Assembly (NCBI GenBank): GCA_022843625.1
Contig: JALHNH010000040.1
Location: forward strand, 1 to 61,422
DNA: 61,422 bases
Origin: Bryobacter sp.
GTDB lineage: Bacteria > Acidobacteriota > Terriglobia > Bryobacterales > Bryobacteraceae
Direction: 5' to 3'
Positions 50,292-59,226 of this stretch are shown piece after piece. Every line of letters begins with the position of its first letter. The stretch's first letter is position 1. The notes below the pieces were generated by a model, which worked only from the letters and a program-made list of their open reading frames with translations, was not told the origin of the DNA and searched no databases. Position numbers and translations under genes: made by a program.

Positions 50292-53200
50292 TCAAAGTGT
50301 ATCTCTTTTGAGACTCTTCTCGATAGCGGCAGCGGAACCGTCGCGCAGCCAGCCGTCGAGTTGGCCCACCTCTTTGAGCTGCTGCCCGCGGCGGCGGGGG
50401 ACTTCAAAGTAGCTGCAGGATACTTCTTCGAGGGCGGTCATGTCGCCCCAAAGACGTTCGAACTGGGCGACGGGGTAGATGTCTTCCTGGCCGCGGCCCC
50501 AGCGCTTTTTGACGTCCTTGATGGTGATGTAGCTGGGGACCCGCTGGGCTGTCCTGCGGACGGCTTCATCGACGAGGGGCTGATTGTTCAGGCTTTCACG
50601 GGTGAGGCCGAAGGCCTTGAGCATTTTGTCGATGGTGATCCAGTAGGTGCTGGCGTTGTAGTAGCTGAGGGCGAACTCGGCTTCTTCGCTGGGGAGGGCG
50701 AGGCCTTCGACGAGTCTTGGTTTGCCATCGACGCGGGCGAGGCTGCCGCCGTGGTCGCCGAATTGTTTCTGAACTACTTCGACGCTGAAGGTGGAGCCGG
50801 ATTCGATGTGGGCTCCGAGGAGAGACTCGTCGAGGGTGGCTCCCAGGGTATCGACGTTGTGGAGGAGCAGGTATTCGAGTTGCGGCTTTTCGCTGAGCAG
50901 GCGGGCCAGGAGTCCGTTGCGCAGCATGTTGGGGATTTCATACCAGTGGCCGACGGGGTGGATGCACTGGTGGGCGAGGTTGGCGCGGTAGTCGCTGGCT
51001 TCTTTCATTTGCTCGACCCAGCGCATAAGCCCGGCGCGGCCACTGGCGCGGACCTTCTGCTTCTGTTCGTCGAGTTGTTGCTGCGGGAGGACCTCCCAGA
51101 GGTAGCGCAGATCGGCGAGGGTGGGGATCAAACGCAGCCCGATGCTGCGGCCCTGTGAGACATGAACTTCGAGGCCGGAGAAGTGGCTGTCGAGATTCCT
51201 TACGTGTTCTGCGATGGGCGCGCCGGTGAGGTAGCTGGTGGTGACGATGTGCGGGATGACTGTGTCGAAAAGCTGTTGGGCGACTTTGGTTTTGGCCAAG
51301 TGCACGTCGAGGAAGTTGTAATAGCGACCATCGAAGCGATGGAAGGGGATGAGTGCTTTGACGGTGCCGGCACCTTTGGTCCAGCGGCTGCCGACGCCGC
51401 CGGCTAGCGTGACTACGGCAACTTTGCCGGATTGCATTGCGTTGCGGCCGGTGGGGGCGTGGGCTTTCTTGACTTGAGTCAGGTCTCCGGGCTTGACGTC
51501 TTCGATGGCGAGGTTGGAGGGCAGGATGTTTTTGGACATGCCAATCCGATTGCCGAGGTAGTCTGCGCGGAGGCGCTCGTGGGCGCTTGAGTCGAAGCCG
51601 AGGGCTGCCAGGAGCGCATCGAGCTCGTTGCTTTGTTGGGTGGTGTTTTGTTCTTGCGGGAAGAGGCGTTCGAAGAGTGCGCCGGTGATGTCCGGATAGT
51701 TTGCGGCTACGCGGCCGAGCTCTGTGCGGCGCTCTTCGGGAAGGTCTGAGGCGGGTATACGCAAGAGAGCGGGAACTGTGAAGAGGTGGTATTTGCGGCT
51801 GAGGAGGGCGTCGGCATCTTGCTTGAGTGAGGCGCTGGTGCCTTGGGTGTTGATGGCGAAATCGTAGACCACAGGAGTAATCGCGAAGGGGACAGAATGT
51901 TCGAAGCGCTTCTTTACAGTTGCGAGGATTTGGACCATTTCTTCGGCAGCAGCATCACGGATGGCTGGATCGAAGACGAAGCCCATGCCGCCGCCGCTCA
52001 TGCCGCCAAGCATCCAGAAGCCCCAGAATTGTTGGCCGAAACGAGTGCGGCAGGCTTCGATGAGTGCTTCGGTGTAGGCGTTGGCGGCCCAGGGGATGAT
52101 GGTTTGGATGGGGCCATCGTAGTTGCGCTGGGTGAGCTCGGCAACCTGTTTGATGTCTCCGGCTTTGAGGGCTTCGAGCATCTGGTCGAAGATGGAGATG
52201 GCCTTTTGACGGCCGGTCCATTCTTTGTCGCTGCGGAGGAGATAACGCTCGGTGCACATTTCAAGGATGGGCCCGACGTCCTGGCTCATGCCACCGTGGA
52301 CGACTACTAATGATTGTTCGAGTTTGAGCTGAGCATCGGGCGCGCTGAGCAGGGAGTGCTTGGGGAGGAGTTGGCCACGGCTCAGGCTTGGTGGAGTTTC
52401 AAGAACGCCTTCGATCAGTTTGATGCCGGGCCAGACGCCGCCGGAATCCTGCCAGCCGCCGCCTGAGCCGCCGAGCCATTCGCCGAGGATGGCACGGGCA
52501 GCGACCTGCCTTCGGTCTGCTTCGCTGAGGGGGCCGGTGAGGTTTTGGATTTGTCTGGTGGCCCGCATGAGAACTGCGATGAGGGAGGCGAGGAGATTGG
52601 TGGAGACGGCGAGGCGGCTACCCTTGGGGATGTCGTTGACCTGACTAACGACTTCGATGCCCCGGTTGCGGCTGCCGGTGAGCTTGTAGAGAACTTCATC
52701 CAGAGGCTGCTGGCTGCCTTCGAAGCCGGAGGGGATGAGGCCGCTGGCGATGACTGCGGCTTTGAGGAGGCCGAGATAGTCTGCGGCGAAATCGAAGACT
52801 TCTTCAATTGTGGAGATGTCGACGCGGGCTTCGAGATCGACACTGGCAAGGCGGAGGACAGGTTCGTCGATGACGCGGATGAAGGATTCGACGGGTGGCC
52901 GAGGGGTTTGATTGCTGCCGCGATTTGCAAGATCGACGGAGATGTTGATGACACGTGCGCCTTCGGGGTAATCCATCGCGAGGAAGAAGATGTCGCTCCA
53001 GGCGCTGTGGCTTAAATCCATCCGGACTGGGGTTTGTTCGTGAAGGACGGGGAAGGGCTGTGACTGGAGGAGGTGAGGGTGGAGGCGCAGCGGATAGTCG
53101 CTGTGGTGGCCGGTGCGGAACATCCACTGGTTGCCGGGGAAAGAGCGGACGCTGCGGCGTACTTGTTCAGCGAGAGTTTGGAAGGCCAGACCCCGGTAGG

Positions 53201-53540
53201 CGGCAGCGAGGGCGCTAGACAATGCCGGGCTGTTGCCGCCGGAGGTGGAGGCAGAGAGGAGTTCACTGATGCCACGCTCGAAGTGCCGGCTGCGGATGTG
53301 TTCTACAGCGGAATAGGGCAGAAGGGTGGAGCCAGTGGCGAGAGGGACAAGGTGAAATTGATGAAGACTGCTGAGGAAAAGCAGTGCGCGCACCTTCTGA
53401 TAGAGGTTCGTGGTGTTGGCGCGGAAGGCTTCCAGTTGTTTGGCGGCAGCTTCGAGTTCTGGAAGGGTTTTGCCTGCTGTCCAGGCGTCGAAGGAGGTGT
53501 CGCGAAGGGCTGGCTCGGTAAGGATGTCGATCAGGGTCAT
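50292..53540 (-). CDS. Bifunctional GHMP sugar kinase / UDPGP-type nucleotidyltransferase fusion
   Basis: Encodes 1082 residues. Residues about 170-560 look like a GHMP-superfamily sugar kinase: VRMDLSHSAWSDIFFLAMDY, the phosphate-binding loop DIPKGSRLAVSTNLLASLIA (about 303-322) and the late loop GGMSGGGMGF (512-521). Residues about 700-1082 resemble UDPGP-type pyrophosphorylases: VAVVTLAGGVGSRWTKGAG (708-726), followed by HNVDTLGATLD. The pair would convert a free sugar to sugar-1-phosphate and then to a nucleotide sugar, as in FKP (fucokinase/GDP-fucose pyrophosphorylase). FKP has the domains in the opposite order. The sugar is unknown. Its start overlaps the upstream GalU-like gene by four bases. 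Confidence 0.75.
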   Translation of the reverse strand: MTLIDILTEPALRDTSFDAWTAGKTLPELEAAAKQLEAFRANTTNLYQKVRALLFLSSLHQFHLVPLATGSTLLPYSAVEHIRSRHFERGISELLSASTSGGNSPALSSALAAAYRGLAFQTLAEQVRRSVRSFPGNQWMFRTGHHSDYPLRLHPHLLQSQPFPVLHEQTPVRMDLSHSAWSDIFFLAMDYPEGARVINISVDLANRGSNQTPRPPVESFIRVIDEPVLRLASVDLEARVDISTIEEVFDFAADYLGLLKAAVIASGLIPSGFEGSQQPLDEVLYKLTGSRNRGIEVVSQVNDIPKGSRLAVSTNLLASLIAVLMRATRQIQNLTGPLSEADRRQVAARAILGEWLGGSGGGWQDSGGVWPGIKLIEGVLETPPSLSRGQLLPKHSLLSAPDAQLKLEQSLVVVHGGMSQDVGPILEMCTERYLLRSDKEWTGRQKAISIFDQMLEALKAGDIKQVAELTQRNYDGPIQTIIPWAANAYTEALIEACRTRFGQQFWGFWMLGGMSGGGMGFVFDPAIRDAAAEEMVQILATVKKRFEHSVPFAITPVVYDFAINTQGTSASLKQDADALLSRKYHLFTVPALLRIPASDLPEERRTELGRVAANYPDITGALFERLFPQEQNTTQQSNELDALLAALGFDSSAHERLRADYLGNRIGMSKNILPSNLAIEDVKPGDLTQVKKAHAPTGRNAMQSGKVAVVTLAGGVGSRWTKGAGTVKALIPFHRFDGRYYNFLDVHLAKTKVAQQLFDTVIPHIVTTSYLTGAPIAEHVRNLDSHFSGLEVHVSQGRSIGLRLIPTLADLRYLWEVLPQQQLDEQKQKVRASGRAGLMRWVEQMKEASDYRANLAHQCIHPVGHWYEIPNMLRNGLLARLLSEKPQLEYLLLHNVDTLGATLDESLLGAHIESGSTFSVEVVQKQFGDHGGSLARVDGKPRLVEGLALPSEEAEFALSYYNASTYWITIDKMLKAFGLTRESLNNQPLVDEAVRRTAQRVPSYITIKDVKKRWGRGQEDIYPVAQFERLWGDMTALEEVSCSYFEVPRRRGQQLKEVGQLDGWLRDGSAAAIEKSLKRDTL

Positions 53541-54364
53541 CGGGCCATGAGCTCCAGGATGAGAGCTAGGATTTCTTCGCGGTCTGGGCCTTTGAGTGCG
53601 AGGGCGAGTTGGGCCTGGAGGATGCCGTAGCGAGCGCCGAGATCAAAGCGGGTGCCGGGGAGTATGGTTGCGAGGACCGGCTCGCGTTGGGCCAGGATTT
53701 GGAGGGCTGCGGAGAGAGTTGGCAGAGCGGTGGGGCTTTCGTCGAGCAGTTGCATCAGCGACGGAGTGAAGATGTGCATGCCGAAGAAGCAGAGGTAGTG
53801 GCCGGCGCGGAGGCCTGAGACGATGAGGCGCTGTTCGGCTTCGGTTGGAGTGGGTTTCTCGATGACTGTGTCGACGAGATAGAGGGGTTGCGAGTTGGGG
53901 CTGGGGCGGGGGCTACCGCCGACGGCACCGAAGTAGGGGAGGAGCGACTCGCGGGTGGGCTGGACGGCGGAGACGGTAGTGGTTTCGCGTTTGAAGGTGT
54001 CGATGAGGGACTGGACGAGGGTCCAGGATGGGCCGTCGTTAGCCATGTAGAAGTGGTCGCCCACCAGGTGAAGGAATGGGGAGTTACCTACGAAGTCGCG
54101 AGCCTGGTAAAGGGCCTGAATGTAGCCGGTGGGTTCGTCCTGTTCGATGAGCGTGACGTTCTGCAGATGTTCGAAGAGGCTAGTGTCGCCTTTTGGAATG
54201 ATGATGGCCAGTCTGTCAACCAGCGGTTCTCTGCCTTCTGGCATGAGCAGGTTCATTGCAAACTGCGCAACGGTTTCGAGTTGTGCGTCGGCCTTGGCGA
54301 GGGTTTGGTGGAGGAGGTGGCGCTGCTTCGGCGCAGCAGCAGTAATCACTGCGGACAGTTGCAT
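53537..54364 (-). CDS. GalU-like nucleotidyltransferase, divergent
   Basis: Encodes 275 residues. The fold follows glucose-1-phosphate uridylyltransferases: AVITAAAPKQRHLLHQTLAK at the start, IIIPKGDTSLFEHLQ, PFLHLVGDHFYMA with the metal Asp, and a later YLVDTVIEKPT. The normal glycine-rich loop (A-A-G-x-G-T-R) is replaced by A-A-A-P-K-Q-R, so nucleotide binding may be altered or the protein may be regulatory. It is coupled to the fusion gene (ATGA), which suggests the two act together on one nucleotide sugar. Confidence 0.72.
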   Translation of the reverse strand: MQLSAVITAAAPKQRHLLHQTLAKADAQLETVAQFAMNLLMPEGREPLVDRLAIIIPKGDTSLFEHLQNVTLIEQDEPTGYIQALYQARDFVGNSPFLHLVGDHFYMANDGPSWTLVQSLIDTFKRETTTVSAVQPTRESLLPYFGAVGGSPRPSPNSQPLYLVDTVIEKPTPTEAEQRLIVSGLRAGHYLCFFGMHIFTPSLMQLLDESPTALPTLSAALQILAQREPVLATILPGTRFDLGARYGILQAQLALALKGPDREEILALILELMAR

Positions 54365-54412
54365 AATGGGTGGCTCTCTGACAGTATCTCTTGTCAGGAC
54401 CCACTATTAAAT

Positions 54413-55396
54413 ATGCGAAGGCGAAGCTTTCTTGCGATGATGCGAGGCGAAGATCTCAAGGCTCAGTTTGAGCGGTTGGCGAAAGAGAACCAGGTGGAGT
54501 CGGCTGTGCTCGTTTTTGAGCGTGGTAGAGAGCGCCAGGTTTTCACACACGGACTTGCCAAGCGGAATAGCATTTTTCTGCTGGCTTCGATTACCAAGCC
54601 GATGACAGCGATTGCAGTGATGCAATTGGTGGACCAAGGGCTGGTGAAGCTTGCGGACCCGGTGAAGAAGTTTATCCCTGAGTTTGGGGACGGGCGTGTG
54701 CTGGTGCGACATGTGCTGACGCACACTTCGGGATTGCCCGATATGCTGCCTGAGAATGATGCGCTGCGGAAGCGCCATGCCGGGCTGAAGGAATTTGTTG
54801 CCGGGGCTTGCCGCGTGCCGCTGCTTTTTGCTCCGGGGACGAAGCAGAGTTATCAGAGTATGGGGATTTTGCTGGCGGCTGAGATTGTGGAGCGGGTGAC
54901 GAAGCAGAAGCTGCCGGCCTATCTTGAGGCGAATCTGTTTCGGCCGCTGGGGATGAATCAGACTTCGCTGGGGCTGGGTACGCGGAGGCTGGAAGAGACG
55001 GTTAAGAGCCAGAGTCAGGACGGGAGTGACTGGGATTGGAATAGTGCGTATTGGCGCAAGCTGGGAGCGCCCTGGGGCGGAGCGTTTGCCACGGCTGAAG
55101 ATGTTCTCAAGCTGCTGAGTTACTTCGCATCGCCGGATGATCGTGTGGTGAAGGTGGAGACGGCGCGGATGATGATAAAGGATCAGAATGCCGGACTCAA
55201 TCAGGAGTGGGGACTTGGCTGGCGGACAGACCGGAAGTATGGGAGCTTTGGACACACTGGTTCTGTGGGGACGCTTTGTTGGGCGCAGCCTGGAAAGAAG
55301 GCGGCATTTGTGTTGTTGACGAGCAAGCCGGCGGCAGAGAGTAGTAAGCCGATGCTGGAGCCGCTGTCTGCGGCGGCAAGGAATATACTGCTATGA
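54413..55396 (+). CDS. Beta-lactamase-fold serine hydrolase
   Basis: Encodes 327 residues starting MRRRSFLAMMRGEDLKAQFE; the longer frame upstream is only the mirror of the divergent GalU-like gene. Class-C-type motifs: S-x-x-K as SITK (Ser59, Lys62), Y147-Q-S in place of Y-x-N, and HTGSVG near the end for the K/H-T-G triad. It is probably an esterase or D-aminopeptidase-like enzyme rather than an antibiotic lactamase. The Arg-rich start could be a weak export signal. It overlaps the next gene by four bases. Confidence 0.82.
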   Translation: MRRRSFLAMMRGEDLKAQFERLAKENQVESAVLVFERGRERQVFTHGLAKRNSIFLLASITKPMTAIAVMQLVDQGLVKLADPVKKFIPEFGDGRVLVRHVLTHTSGLPDMLPENDALRKRHAGLKEFVAGACRVPLLFAPGTKQSYQSMGILLAAEIVERVTKQKLPAYLEANLFRPLGMNQTSLGLGTRRLEETVKSQSQDGSDWDWNSAYWRKLGAPWGGAFATAEDVLKLLSYFASPDDRVVKVETARMMIKDQNAGLNQEWGLGWRTDRKYGSFGHTGSVGTLCWAQPGKKAAFVLLTSKPAAESSKPMLEPLSAAARNILL

Positions 55397-56625
55397 GCAT
55401 GAACCGAAGAGACCTGTTGAAGGCAATTGCGCTGCCTGCCCTGGGATGGGCGCAAGAAAAGTCGAAGCTGAAGATTACGGGGATTCGCCTTGTGCAGGTG
55501 AAGCCGAGGAAGCCTTATCCGGCGTTTACGCCAGCTGCCGGTGCGTGGTCTGTCGACAAGGTTGAGGTGGCGAACCCGATGTCGATCTATCCGGAATTCA
55601 AGGCGCGGCGGGCGCTGTTCTTTGCCGATCCGGGGAAGGTGCCCAGCTTCACAGTTGAAATTACAACCGATAAGGGGATTACTGGTTATGGTGGTGGCGG
55701 GCCTGGCGGTGGGCCAGTTGTCGTCGACCACCTGGCGAAATTGCTGTTGGGACGTGACCCTTTTGATATCGAGAGGAACTGGGACATCTGCTGGCGCTCG
55801 ACGATGAGTTACGGCCGGATGGGCGTGACGATGAATGCGATCAGCGGTGTGGATTTGGCGCTGTGGGACATCGTGGGGAAGGCGCTGAATGTGCCGGTGT
55901 ACAAGCTGCTGGGTGGAGAGACGAAGGACCGGATTCCTGCCTATTGCACTGGCAATGATATTGAGCAGCATGTGGAGTTTGGGTATTCCAAGCTGAAGCT
56001 GGCGATTCCGCATGGGCCTGCGGATGGCCGGGAGGGGATGCGGAAGAATCTGGAGCTGGTGCAGCGCGCTCGCAAGGCCGTTGGGCAAGATGGTGAGGTA
56101 ATGCTGGATTGCTGGATGGCTTGGACCGAGCGCTATACGATCGAGATGGCCGAGATGATGGCGCCATACCGGGTGTACTGGATGGAAGAGGTTTTGCAGC
56201 CGCATGACTATGCGGGTTTTGGACGGCTTAAGGCGCAGGTGAAGTCTACCCGTATTGCTACGGGTGAGCATGAGTATGGGCGTTATGGCTTCCGGCATCT
56301 GCTTGAGAATCAGAGCGCTGAGATCTGGCAGCCGGATATGAACTGGTGCGGCGGATTGACTGAGATGCGGAGGATTGGGGCGATGGCTGCGGCTTATGAC
56401 ATCCCGGTGATTCCACATGGTGGGGGCTTGAATGGGTCAAGCCATTACATCCTTGCGACTACGAATTCTCCGTGGGCAGAATTGTTTCTGCCGGCACCGG
56501 GTGGGCCGAAAGAGGTTTACCAGATCTTTGAAGAGAACTATGCGATTAGCCGGGGTCCTGAAGGGATTTATATGCGGCCGCTGGAGAAGCCCGGCTTTGG
56601 TTGGGATTACGTAGTTCAGTCGTGA
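55393..56625 (+). CDS. Enolase-superfamily dehydratase, L-rhamnonate-dehydratase-like
   Basis: Encodes 410 residues. A Tat-like start (MSMNRRDLLKAIALPALGWA) precedes the capping domain. Barrel residues: KLKLAIPHG, VMLDCWMAWTERY with metal ligand Asp239, VYWMEEVLQPHDY with Glu265/266, TGEHEYGRYGF with Glu292, and PHGGGLNGSSHY with His342. The stretch QPDMNWCGGLTEM and the GEH motif match L-rhamnonate dehydratases best. It removes water from an acid sugar to give a 2-keto-3-deoxy acid. A Tat-like signal on such an enzyme is unusual. It is convergent with the SDR gene and overlaps it by 10 bases. Confidence 0.75.
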   Translation: MSMNRRDLLKAIALPALGWAQEKSKLKITGIRLVQVKPRKPYPAFTPAAGAWSVDKVEVANPMSIYPEFKARRALFFADPGKVPSFTVEITTDKGITGYGGGGPGGGPVVVDHLAKLLLGRDPFDIERNWDICWRSTMSYGRMGVTMNAISGVDLALWDIVGKALNVPVYKLLGGETKDRIPAYCTGNDIEQHVEFGYSKLKLAIPHGPADGREGMRKNLELVQRARKAVGQDGEVMLDCWMAWTERYTIEMAEMMAPYRVYWMEEVLQPHDYAGFGRLKAQVKSTRIATGEHEYGRYGFRHLLENQSAEIWQPDMNWCGGLTEMRRIGAMAAAYDIPVIPHGGGLNGSSHYILATTNSPWAELFLPAPGGPKEVYQIFEENYAISRGPEGIYMRPLEKPGFGWDYVVQS

Positions 56626-57320
56626 GGGTTAGTGGCGAAGACGGTGAGCTCGGTGGTGAAGCCGCGGTTGTCCATCTCGAGGATGGACTTGACGGCGTGG
56701 GCGATCTCTTCGCCACGTAGCTTGGAATCGTTGGCGACCTGAGGGAGGCCGGCGGTTTCAAAGAAGTTGGTTACGACTTCACTTGGGTTGACGAGCATTA
56801 CCCTTACGTTGTGTTTGCGGAGTTCTGCGCGCCAGCATTCGGTCATGCCACGGAGGGCGAATTTGCTGGCGTAGTAGGCAGTGCCTTTGGGTGCGCCACG
56901 GAGGGCGGCGGTGGAAGCAATATTGATGATGTTGCCTGAGTTGCGGGTGGCGAAGTGTTTGGCGGCTTCGCGGCCCATGAGCATTGCGCCGGTGACGTTG
57001 GTGGCCATGACGGCTTCGAAGCTGGCGAGATCCTGATCTACGAGTTCGTGGAAGACGCCGGTGCCGGCGTTGTTGACGAGGATGTCGAGGTGGCCGAACT
57101 CGGAGAGGACTTCTTCATAGGTGCGCTTTACGTCTTCTTCCTTTGAAACGTCGGCGTTGATGGCGTATACGCCGAGGGCTTGTTCTGCATCGGTGAGGCG
57201 GGAGCGGTGGCGGCCGGTTATCGCTACCTTTGCGCCACTTTCGACCAAAGTTCTGGCTATGGCATAGCCGATGCCGGAGGAGCCGCCGGTGATGAGTGCG
57301 GTTGCGTTGGTCAGGTTCAT
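56616..57320 (-). CDS. Short-chain dehydrogenase/reductase
   Basis: Encodes 234 residues from MNLTNATALITGGSSGIGYA; longer starts upstream lie inside the next gene. Classical SDR: TGGSSGIG, LVNNAGTGVFHELV, and the S-Y-K site as IASTAALRG with YYASKFALRG. It uses NAD(P)H; the substrate is not clear. It is coupled by four bases to the DHDPS gene and is the last of three minus-strand genes. In this setting it could oxidise a deoxysugar to the lactone. Confidence 0.88.
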   Translation of the reverse strand: MNLTNATALITGGSSGIGYAIARTLVESGAKVAITGRHRSRLTDAEQALGVYAINADVSKEEDVKRTYEEVLSEFGHLDILVNNAGTGVFHELVDQDLASFEAVMATNVTGAMLMGREAAKHFATRNSGNIINIASTAALRGAPKGTAYYASKFALRGMTECWRAELRKHNVRVMLVNPSEVVTNFFETAGLPQVANDSKLRGEEIAHAVKSILEMDNRGFTTELTVFATNPHD

Positions 57321-58174
57321 AGTGATTCCATTCTTGCGCGGAGTTCGGTTTGCTGCTCGGGAGCTAGGCCGAGTCTGGGTTGGACTGCGCGGCCGCAATC
57401 GAAGCCGCGCCAGGCGAGAACTTGTTTGATGGCTGGGATGAGGGGGTAGCGGAGGAGAAGGCGGATCTGTTTGTTGATGAGGTCCTGGGTAGCGATGGCG
57501 TCGGTCCACTGACATGCTGCGGCTTGTTTGTAGAGCTGGACGAAGAGGCCGGGCATGAGGTTGTAGGTGCTGCCGATGCCGCCGTGGGCACCCATCAAGA
57601 GGCCAGGGGCCAGGACTTCGTCGTGGCCGTTGAAGACGGTGTGGCCCGCGGCGACTAGCTGGCGGAGGGAGTAGAGATCGAAGGAGGTGAACTTGAGGCC
57701 AACTACGCCCGGGATGGTGCAGAGGTCTTCGAGCTGATCGAGGGACATGGGTTGCGAGAGGGAGGGGAAGTGATAGACGAGGAAGGGGACGCTTGCGTCT
57801 TTTGCGATTGCCTCGTACCAGGATTTGGTCTCGGCGAAATTGTACTGGGGGCCGGGAGGGAGGCTCGAGACGGCGGCCGCGCCGAGGCGGGAGGCGTGTC
57901 TGGCGAGTTGCCGTGCTTCTTCCTGGCGGTATGCGCCGACGTGGATGATGACTTGCTTGCCGGCGGGGGAATTGCGGATTGCGAGTTCGGTTGCTTTTTC
58001 GCGGAGGCTCGTTGGGAGTTGCATGCCTTCGCCGGTGTTGCCGCAGACGTAGAGGCCGTCGACACCGGCTTCATACATGTGCGCGATGAGAGCTTCAAAG
58101 ACAGGGGTGTTGAGGTCACCGTGCTCGTCAAGCGGGGTGACAATGGCGGGCAGGATGCCCTTGAGAGATTGCAT
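57317..58174 (-). CDS. DHDPS/NAL-family aldolase or lyase
   Basis: Encodes 285 residues: GILPAIVTPLDEHGDLN, GLYVCGNTGEGMQL (the G-x-x-G-E phosphate or carboxylate loop), VPFLVYHFPS with catalytic Tyr134, and GVVGLKFTS with the Schiff-base Lys161. The family includes dihydrodipicolinate synthase, N-acetylneuraminate lyase and 2-keto-3-deoxy-sugar-acid aldolases. With a rhamnonate dehydratase-like enzyme nearby, the last is most likely. It lies eight bases after the lactonase gene and overlaps the SDR. Confidence 0.87.
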   Translation of the reverse strand: MQSLKGILPAIVTPLDEHGDLNTPVFEALIAHMYEAGVDGLYVCGNTGEGMQLPTSLREKATELAIRNSPAGKQVIIHVGAYRQEEARQLARHASRLGAAAVSSLPPGPQYNFAETKSWYEAIAKDASVPFLVYHFPSLSQPMSLDQLEDLCTIPGVVGLKFTSFDLYSLRQLVAAGHTVFNGHDEVLAPGLLMGAHGGIGSTYNLMPGLFVQLYKQAAACQWTDAIATQDLINKQIRLLLRYPLIPAIKQVLAWRGFDCGRAVQPRLGLAPEQQTELRARMESL

Positions 58175-58182
58175 GGTCTTCT

Positions 58183-59208
58183 CTATTTTCTTGCAAAGCG
58201 GAGGCAGATCGGGAAGGGCGCGGAGAGGGGCTTGCCCGATGCGGTGAGGAGGCCGGTTTTGCTGTCGATCGAGTAGACCTGGATCGTGTTGTCGTCCTGA
58301 CTGCCCACGAGCATAAATTTGCCGTCAGGGGAGATGACAAAGCCACGGGGAATGCGGCCGACTTTGTAGTCTGCGATTTTGGTGAGGCTCTTGCCTGTCT
58401 TGAAGATGGCGATGGTGTCGGCACCACGGTTGGAGGAGTAGATGAACTTTTCGTTTTTGTCGCTGACGATTTCGGCGGCGGAGGATTTGCCGGTGAAGCC
58501 GGCGGGGAGGGCGCTGACGGTTTCGAGGAGCTGGCCGTTTTCAAAGACGCTGACGGAGGAGGCTAGTTCATTGAGGACGTAGATCTTCTTTTTGCCGAGG
58601 ACGAGGTGGCGGGGGCCCGCGCCTTTGGGTGTGACGAGCGGGGCTTGTTCTTTGATCTTGCCGGTTGTGTTGTCGAAGGCGTAACGCTTTACCTGGTCGA
58701 GGCCGAGGTCGTTGACGAAGATCGTTTTGTTGTCGGGGGAAAAGATTGAGAAGTGGGCGTGGGGGGCTCGTTCGCCTTTTTCGTGCTGGATTGAGTCTGT
58801 AGCTTCGCTGAGTTTGCCGTTGGCTTCGATGCGATAGACGGCGAAGCTGCCGCTGCCGTAATTGGAGGCGCTGACCCATTGGCCGGTGCGGTCGATCTGG
58901 ACGTGGGCGGGGCCGGCACCTTTGCTGCTGACCTGATTGAGGAGGCGCAAGCTGCCGTCGGCTTCGACGGCGAAGGCGCTGATTTTGCCTTCGGGCTGGG
59001 CGACGACGGAATAGACGAGGGGCCGGTTGGGGTGGATGGCGAGGAAGGTGGGGTCGGTGGTTTTGGCGGCGAGTTTGAGGTCTCGCATGGCGCCGGTTTT
59101 GGGGTCGAAGTTGAAGCGGTAGATGCCTTCCTGGTTGCGGGTGCCGACATATACGGTGTCTTGGGCGGTGAGTGTTGTCATGGCAAAAATAGCGATTGCA
59201 GAGATCAT
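58183..59208 (-). CDS. Secreted lactonase-family beta-propeller (6-phosphogluconolactonase-like)
   Basis: Encodes 341 residues; the first ATG gives a short signal peptide (MISAIAIFAMTTLTAQ), and an internal ATG at 59181 is the alternative. A seven-bladed propeller of the YbhE/lactonase type: VYVGTRNQEGIYRFNFDPKT, LAIHPNRPLVYSV, VSASNYGSGSFAVYRI, HAHFSIFSPDNKTIFVNDLG. It probably opens an aldonolactone. It is first of the three-gene minus-strand operon and diverges from the peptidase gene with only 18 bases between the two start codons. Confidence 0.83.
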   Translation of the reverse strand: MISAIAIFAMTTLTAQDTVYVGTRNQEGIYRFNFDPKTGAMRDLKLAAKTTDPTFLAIHPNRPLVYSVVAQPEGKISAFAVEADGSLRLLNQVSSKGAGPAHVQIDRTGQWVSASNYGSGSFAVYRIEANGKLSEATDSIQHEKGERAPHAHFSIFSPDNKTIFVNDLGLDQVKRYAFDNTTGKIKEQAPLVTPKGAGPRHLVLGKKKIYVLNELASSVSVFENGQLLETVSALPAGFTGKSSAAEIVSDKNEKFIYSSNRGADTIAIFKTGKSLTKIADYKVGRIPRGFVISPDGKFMLVGSQDDNTIQVYSIDSKTGLLTASGKPLSAPFPICLRFARK

Positions 59209-59226
59209 ACGTGGGAATATGATTAT

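Noticed and set aside
53888..54412. N-terminal extension of the serine hydrolase
   Set aside because: It is antisense to the GalU-like gene, Gly/Glu/Val-rich, and joins the real gene by chance; the ATG at 54413 begins the recognisable protein.
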